From Dokdonella_A sp035263065 (GTDB taxonomy: Bacteria; Pseudomonadota; Gammaproteobacteria; Xanthomonadales; Rhodanobacteraceae): a stretch of DNA of 8,958 bases. Positions within the stretch are counted from its first letter, which is position 1, and the number at the start of each line of letters is the position of its first letter. The notes beneath the pieces were generated by a model. The model was given only the letters and a program-made list of their open reading frames with translations, had not been told where the DNA came from and did no database searches. The stretch lies in NCBI GenBank assembly GCA_035263065.1, contig DATFRS010000244.1, forward strand, positions 1 to 8,958. Reading direction: 5' to 3'. A program made the position numbers and the translations under genes. This document shows positions 6,177-8,958 of the stretch, piece by piece.

Positions 6177-7555
6177 TTCGTTCCTTGCTTGGGCTCGCCG
6201 TCGCTTGCGATCGCCGTCGACGTGGCCGGGCCGGCATCGCCCTTGAACCACATCCATACGCCATCGGAGAGCCGCTTGAAGAATCCCCCTTCGGGGGCGT
6301 CGGCGAGGGCGACGAGCGGCTGCTCGACCAAGGTCTTGCCGTCGAGCGCGACTTTCAAGGTGCCGACCTTCTGGCCCTTCTGGTACGGCGCGACGAAGCG
6401 CGCGGGCATGTCGAGGGTCGCCTTGAGATCGCCGTAGCGGCCGCGCGGCAGCGTGACCAGCACGTCGTCGGCGACGCCGAGCGCGAGCGTGGGCGCCGCG
6501 CTCTTCCAGACTTCCGGCGTCGCGAGCGCCTTGCCCGCGGCGTAGAGCTTGTGTGTCTCGAAGAAGCGGAAGCCGTAGTTGAGGAGCTCCTGGTTGTCGT
6601 CCGCGCGCTGCTTCTCGCTCGGCGCGCCCATGACGACGGCGATCAGGCGCTGCTCGCCGCGCAGCGCCGACGTCGCGAGGCAGAAGCCCGCCTCGCTCGT
6701 GTGGCCGGTCTTGATGCCGTCGACGGTCGAGTCGCGCCAGAGCAGCGTGTTGCGATTGTGTTGCTTGATGCCGTTCCACTCGAAATCCTTGATCGCGTAG
6801 ATCTTGTATTCGTCGGGGAAGTCGCGGATCAGCGCGCGCGACAGCAGCGCGACGTCGTGCGCGGTCGTGTAGTGATCGGGGTTCGGCAGGCCGCTCGCGT
6901 CGACGTAGTGCGTGCCGGTCATGCCGAGCTGCTGCGCATACTGGTTCATGAGCTGCGCGAAGGTTTCCTCGGAGCCGGCCGTGTGCTCGGCGAGCGCGAT
7001 CGCGGCGTCGTTGCCGGACTGGATGATCATTCCGTAGAGGAGATCCTTCAGCGACACCTGGCTGTTGAGCTGCAGGAAGCTCGTCGAGCCGTCGGTGCCG
7101 GCGCCGCCCGAGCGCCACGCCTTCTCGCTGATCGTGACCGGGTCGTCGAGATGGATCTTGCCGTGCTTGAGTTCGGCCGAGACGACGTACGACGTCATGA
7201 TCTTGGTGATCGAGGCCGGTGCGACGCGCACGTCCTCGTTGCTGCCGGTCAGCACCTGGCCGCTCGTGTAGTCCATCAGGAGCCAGCTCTTCGCGTCGAT
7301 CGTCGGCGGCGGTGGCGTCGGGCCGGGGCCCGCCACCGGCTGGGCCGGCTTCGGCACCGCCTCCGGCTTCGGGAGGTTCGACGCGGGCTGCGCCGCATCG
7401 CTCGCCGGCGCGGCCGCGGGCTGCTGAGCCGGCTGCTGCGCGGGCTGCGCCTGCGCCGGCTGCGCTTGCGCGGCATGGTGCTTGGCCTTCGCGGCGTGCG
7501 CGGACGGTGCGGCCGCGGCGAGGATGAGGGCGAGGACAACGTACGGCAGCTTCAT
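6173..7555 (-). CDS. dacA: D-alanyl-D-alanine carboxypeptidase (PBP5/6 type, family S11)
   Basis: Periplasmic penicillin-binding protein that removes the terminal D-Ala from peptidoglycan pentapeptides. 460 residues, longer than E. coli PBP5 (403). The signal peptide ends near PSAHA (residue 21). A low-complexity Ala/Pro/Gln linker follows (about 24-86). The catalytic domain carries all three motifs: S-x-x-K at Ser115-Lys118 (ASITKIMT), SGN at 180-182, and KTG at 282-284 (DGIKTGHT). The usual C-terminal beta domain (about 345-422) follows. The anchor helix GGFFKRLSDGVWMWFK (423-438) is amphipathic, but 22 more polar residues come after it, whereas in E. coli the helix is terminal. The ATG at 7555 is fixed by the signal peptide; the ribosome site is weak. 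It lies 47 nt after rlpA and overlaps ybeD by 4 nt. The symbol follows E. coli synteny; dacC is equally possible. Confidence 0.95.
   Translation of the reverse strand: MKLPYVVLALILAAAAPSAHAAKAKHHAAQAQPAQAQPAQQPAQQPAAAPASDAAQPASNLPKPEAVPKPAQPVAGPGPTPPPPTIDAKSWLLMDYTSGQVLTGSNEDVRVAPASITKIMTSYVVSAELKHGKIHLDDPVTISEKAWRSGGAGTDGSTSFLQLNSQVSLKDLLYGMIIQSGNDAAIALAEHTAGSEETFAQLMNQYAQQLGMTGTHYVDASGLPNPDHYTTAHDVALLSRALIRDFPDEYKIYAIKDFEWNGIKQHNRNTLLWRDSTVDGIKTGHTSEAGFCLATSALRGEQRLIAVVMGAPSEKQRADDNQELLNYGFRFFETHKLYAAGKALATPEVWKSAAPTLALGVADDVLVTLPRGRYGDLKATLDMPARFVAPYQKGQKVGTLKVALDGKTLVEQPLVALADAPEGGFFKRLSDGVWMWFKGDAGPATSTAIASDGEPKQGTK
7406..7468 (-). repeat. Low-complexity QPAQ-type repeat in the carboxypeptidase linker
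   Basis: Codes for residues 30-50, an alternation of QAQPAQ and QQPAQ units between the signal peptide and the catalytic domain. The DNA is a degenerate tandem of CAG, CCG/CCC and GCG/GCT codons, a type prone to length change by slippage. Confidence 0.7.
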
Positions 7556-7602
7556 CTCGAAAAATCGGTCCTGCAGGGGTCAAAGATGCGATTGTCGCCG
7601 CT

Positions 7603-8496
7603 TCAGCGCTCGATAGCCACGCGCGGCGCACCGAAGCCGAGGCTTTCGATGCGCGGCGTCAGCGCGTCGGCGGCCGCCACGTCGGCGAGCGGACCCACGC
7701 GCACGCGGTGCACCGTGTGCCCGTCGACGCCGGCCGACTGGATGTCGACCTGCGCGATGCCGCCGCGACGCGCGGCGCTCGCGACGCGCTCGGCGTTCGC
7801 GCGATCGCCGAACGCGCCCAGCTGCAGATAGATACGCGCCGACGGGGCCTCGGCGGTGACGGTTTTCGGCAAGGGCGCGGGCGTCGCGTCCGGACGCGCG
7901 GGATCGATCGCGCGCACCTCGACGAGCCCGGTGCCCTTCGGCCAGATGCCGATGCGCACGGCGGCGGCGTACGAAAGGTCGATCAGGCGGTTCTCGTGGA
8001 ACGGCCCGCGATCGTTGATCCGCACCACGACGCTCTTGCCGTTGTCGAGGTTGGTCACGCGCGCATACGTCGGCAGCGGCAGCGTCTTGTGCGCGGCCGT
8101 GAACTGGTACATGTCGTACGGCTCGAGCGAGGACGTCATGTAGCCGTGGAACTTGTTGCCGTACCACGAGGCGATGCCGCGCTCGACGTAACCGCGCGAA
8201 TCGGGCATCAGCCGATACGTCTTGCCGAGCACGTCGTAGACCGGCTTGTTGCCGTAGCGCGCCGGCGGCTCGGCCTTCGGCGTCGGCTCGACGAGCTTGC
8301 TGACGTCGACCGCGGGCGCGGCGGGTCCGCCGTCGTGCTCGTCGCGATAGCGCTCGGCCTGCGGTCGCTGCATGTCGTCGTGCGGCGGCGACGCGCCGCG
8401 CGTGTCGCGCGGCGGCGACGTCTCGCCGCGCGGCTTGTGGCTCGCGCAGGCGACGAGCATCAGCGCGAGCGCCCCGGCGACGAGAAGCCGCGTCAC
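7603..8496 (-). CDS. rlpA: Septal ring lytic transglycosylase RlpA, outer-membrane lipoprotein
   Basis: RlpA-family lipoprotein; the P. aeruginosa protein is a lytic transglycosylase that cuts glycan strands lacking stem peptides and helps daughter cells separate. 297 residues. A lipoprotein signal ends in the lipobox LVAC with Cys17; Ala at +2 favours outer-membrane sorting. A disordered Pro/Asp-rich stretch (18-80) precedes the double-psi beta-barrel domain (about 103-195). That domain contains GIASWYGNKFHG, YDMYQFTAAHKTLPLP, TNLDNGKSVVVRINDRGPF and IDLS. Glu125, Asp128 and His136 match the spacing of P. aeruginosa Glu120, Asp123 and His131, which are needed for activity. A SPOR domain (221-297, YLQLGAFGDRANAE and VRVGPL), which binds denuded septal glycan, ends the protein. 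The family's Gly before the catalytic Glu is Leu124 here. The start is GTG at 8496, overlapping the mltB stop (GTGA), with GGAG eight bases upstream. Confidence 0.95.
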   Translation of the reverse strand: MTRLLVAGALALMLVACASHKPRGETSPPRDTRGASPPHDDMQRPQAERYRDEHDGGPAAPAVDVSKLVEPTPKAEPPARYGNKPVYDVLGKTYRLMPDSRGYVERGIASWYGNKFHGYMTSSLEPYDMYQFTAAHKTLPLPTYARVTNLDNGKSVVVRINDRGPFHENRLIDLSYAAAVRIGIWPKGTGLVEVRAIDPARPDATPAPLPKTVTAEAPSARIYLQLGAFGDRANAERVASAARRGGIAQVDIQSAGVDGHTVHRVRVGPLADVAAADALTPRIESLGFGAPRVAIER

Positions 8497-8958
8497 GGGC
8501 CGGGCTCCACGACGCCGTCGGCGATCTGCTGCGAGAGCTGCCACACCGCCATCGAGTACAGCGGGCTCTTGTTGTAGCGCGTGATCACGTAGAAGTTCTG
8601 GAACGCGAGCCAGTACTCGGGACCACGCTCGCCGTCGAGCGTCAGCAACGTCGACAGCATGTCCGCTTCGACGTGGCTCAGCGGCGCGTAGCCCCACGCC
8701 TCCATCTGCTGCACCGGCACCTTCGGCTCGATGCCGTCCTGCGGCACGGCCTGCACGTTGGCCGCCGGCTGCGCGCGCACGACGACGGGCGCGCCGTCCT
8801 GCCAGCCGTGCGCCGCGAAATAGTTCGCGACGCTGCCGACGATGTCCGGCAGCGAGTTCCACAGATCGATGCGCCCGTCGCCGTCCTCGTCCTTCGCCCA
8901 CTGCGCGATGCTGGTCGGCATGAACTGGCCCCAGCCCATCGCGCCGGCGTACGAGCCC
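8493..8958 (-). CDS. mltB: Membrane-bound lytic transglycosylase B (MltB), C-terminal part only
   Basis: Cleaves the MurNAc-GlcNAc bond of peptidoglycan, forming 1,6-anhydro ends. The window holds the last 154 residues; the lipobox and the catalytic Glu lie beyond the right edge. The visible start matches the SYAGAMGxGQFMPxS block of E. coli MltB/Slt35. Next comes an EF-hand-like calcium loop, D-E-D-G-D-G-R-I-D (8865-8891), as known in Slt35, then LWNSLPDIVGSVANYFAAHG, NFYVITRYN and YSMAVWQLSQQIA. The C-terminal ending VEPGP is followed by TGA, which overlaps the rlpA start by 4 nt. The same pairing and order with rlpA is common next to the rod-shape genes in gammaproteobacteria. Confidence 0.95.
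   Translation of the reverse strand, partial: GSYAGAMGWGQFMPTSIAQWAKDEDGDGRIDLWNSLPDIVGSVANYFAAHGWQDGAPVVVRAQPAANVQAVPQDGIEPKVPVQQMEAWGYAPLSHVEADMLSTLLTLDGERGPEYWLAFQNFYVITRYNKSPLYSMAVWQLSQQIADGVVEPGP

Noticed and set aside
5886..7631. 581-codon minus-strand frame overlapping the carboxypeptidase and ending in YbeD
   Set aside because: Only the last 96 codons are YbeD-like; the upstream part is an Arg/Ala-rich frame shift of the carboxypeptidase gene, and a GTG with ribosome site at 6176 gives the right length.
8865..8891. EF-hand-like loop as a separate calcium-binding gene or fusion
   Set aside because: It is a known internal feature of MltB/Slt35 proteins and lies within continuous MltB homology.

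Overview
The window is chromosomal, high-GC DNA with a strong preference for G or C at third codon positions. It is most likely from a gammaproteobacterium of the Xanthomonadales/Lysobacterales type. The evidence is the gene order mltB-rlpA-D,D-carboxypeptidase-ybeD-lipB-lipA, an extended form of the E. coli dacA-ybeD-lipB-lipA region, together with the LipB and RlpA sequence styles. Assignment below the order is not possible from the sequence alone. I see no tRNA, rRNA, CRISPR array, insertion sequence or phage gene.

Reading the minus strand from the right edge: the C-terminal part of the lytic transglycosylase MltB (8493-8958) overlaps the lipoprotein RlpA (7603-8496) by 4 nt. After a 47-nt gap comes a penicillin-binding D,D-carboxypeptidase (6173-7555), which overlaps ybeD (5886-6176) by 4 nt. 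LipB (3018-3713) and LipA (2029-3021) also overlap by 4 nt. After 114 nt comes the tail-specific protease Prc (start at 1914), which runs off the left edge. Three of the four steps inside these blocks are stop/start overlaps (GTGA, GTGA, ATGA), which suggests translational coupling.

The unusual part is at 3828-5873. A 681-codon gene on the opposite strand sits between ybeD and lipB, which in E. coli are consecutive genes on one strand. It encodes a probable exported protein that I cannot assign to a named family. The protein is built from two diverged copies of one module of about 200-220 residues, each with the same landmarks: VQW, DNAAAW, RMA...H, a pair of cysteines and a terminal W. The gene is divergent from lipB, with a plausible extended -10 promoter between them. 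It is convergent with ybeD, and the two facing stop codons lie in the two arms of one perfect 8-bp hairpin.

Functionally, the window links envelope work (MltB, RlpA, the carboxypeptidase and Prc all act on peptidoglycan or the periplasm) with lipoate synthesis (LipB transfers the octanoyl group, LipA inserts the sulfurs). No intergenic stretch exceeds about 115 nt, so there are no long unexplained gaps. The candidate for new biology is the duplicated exported protein.
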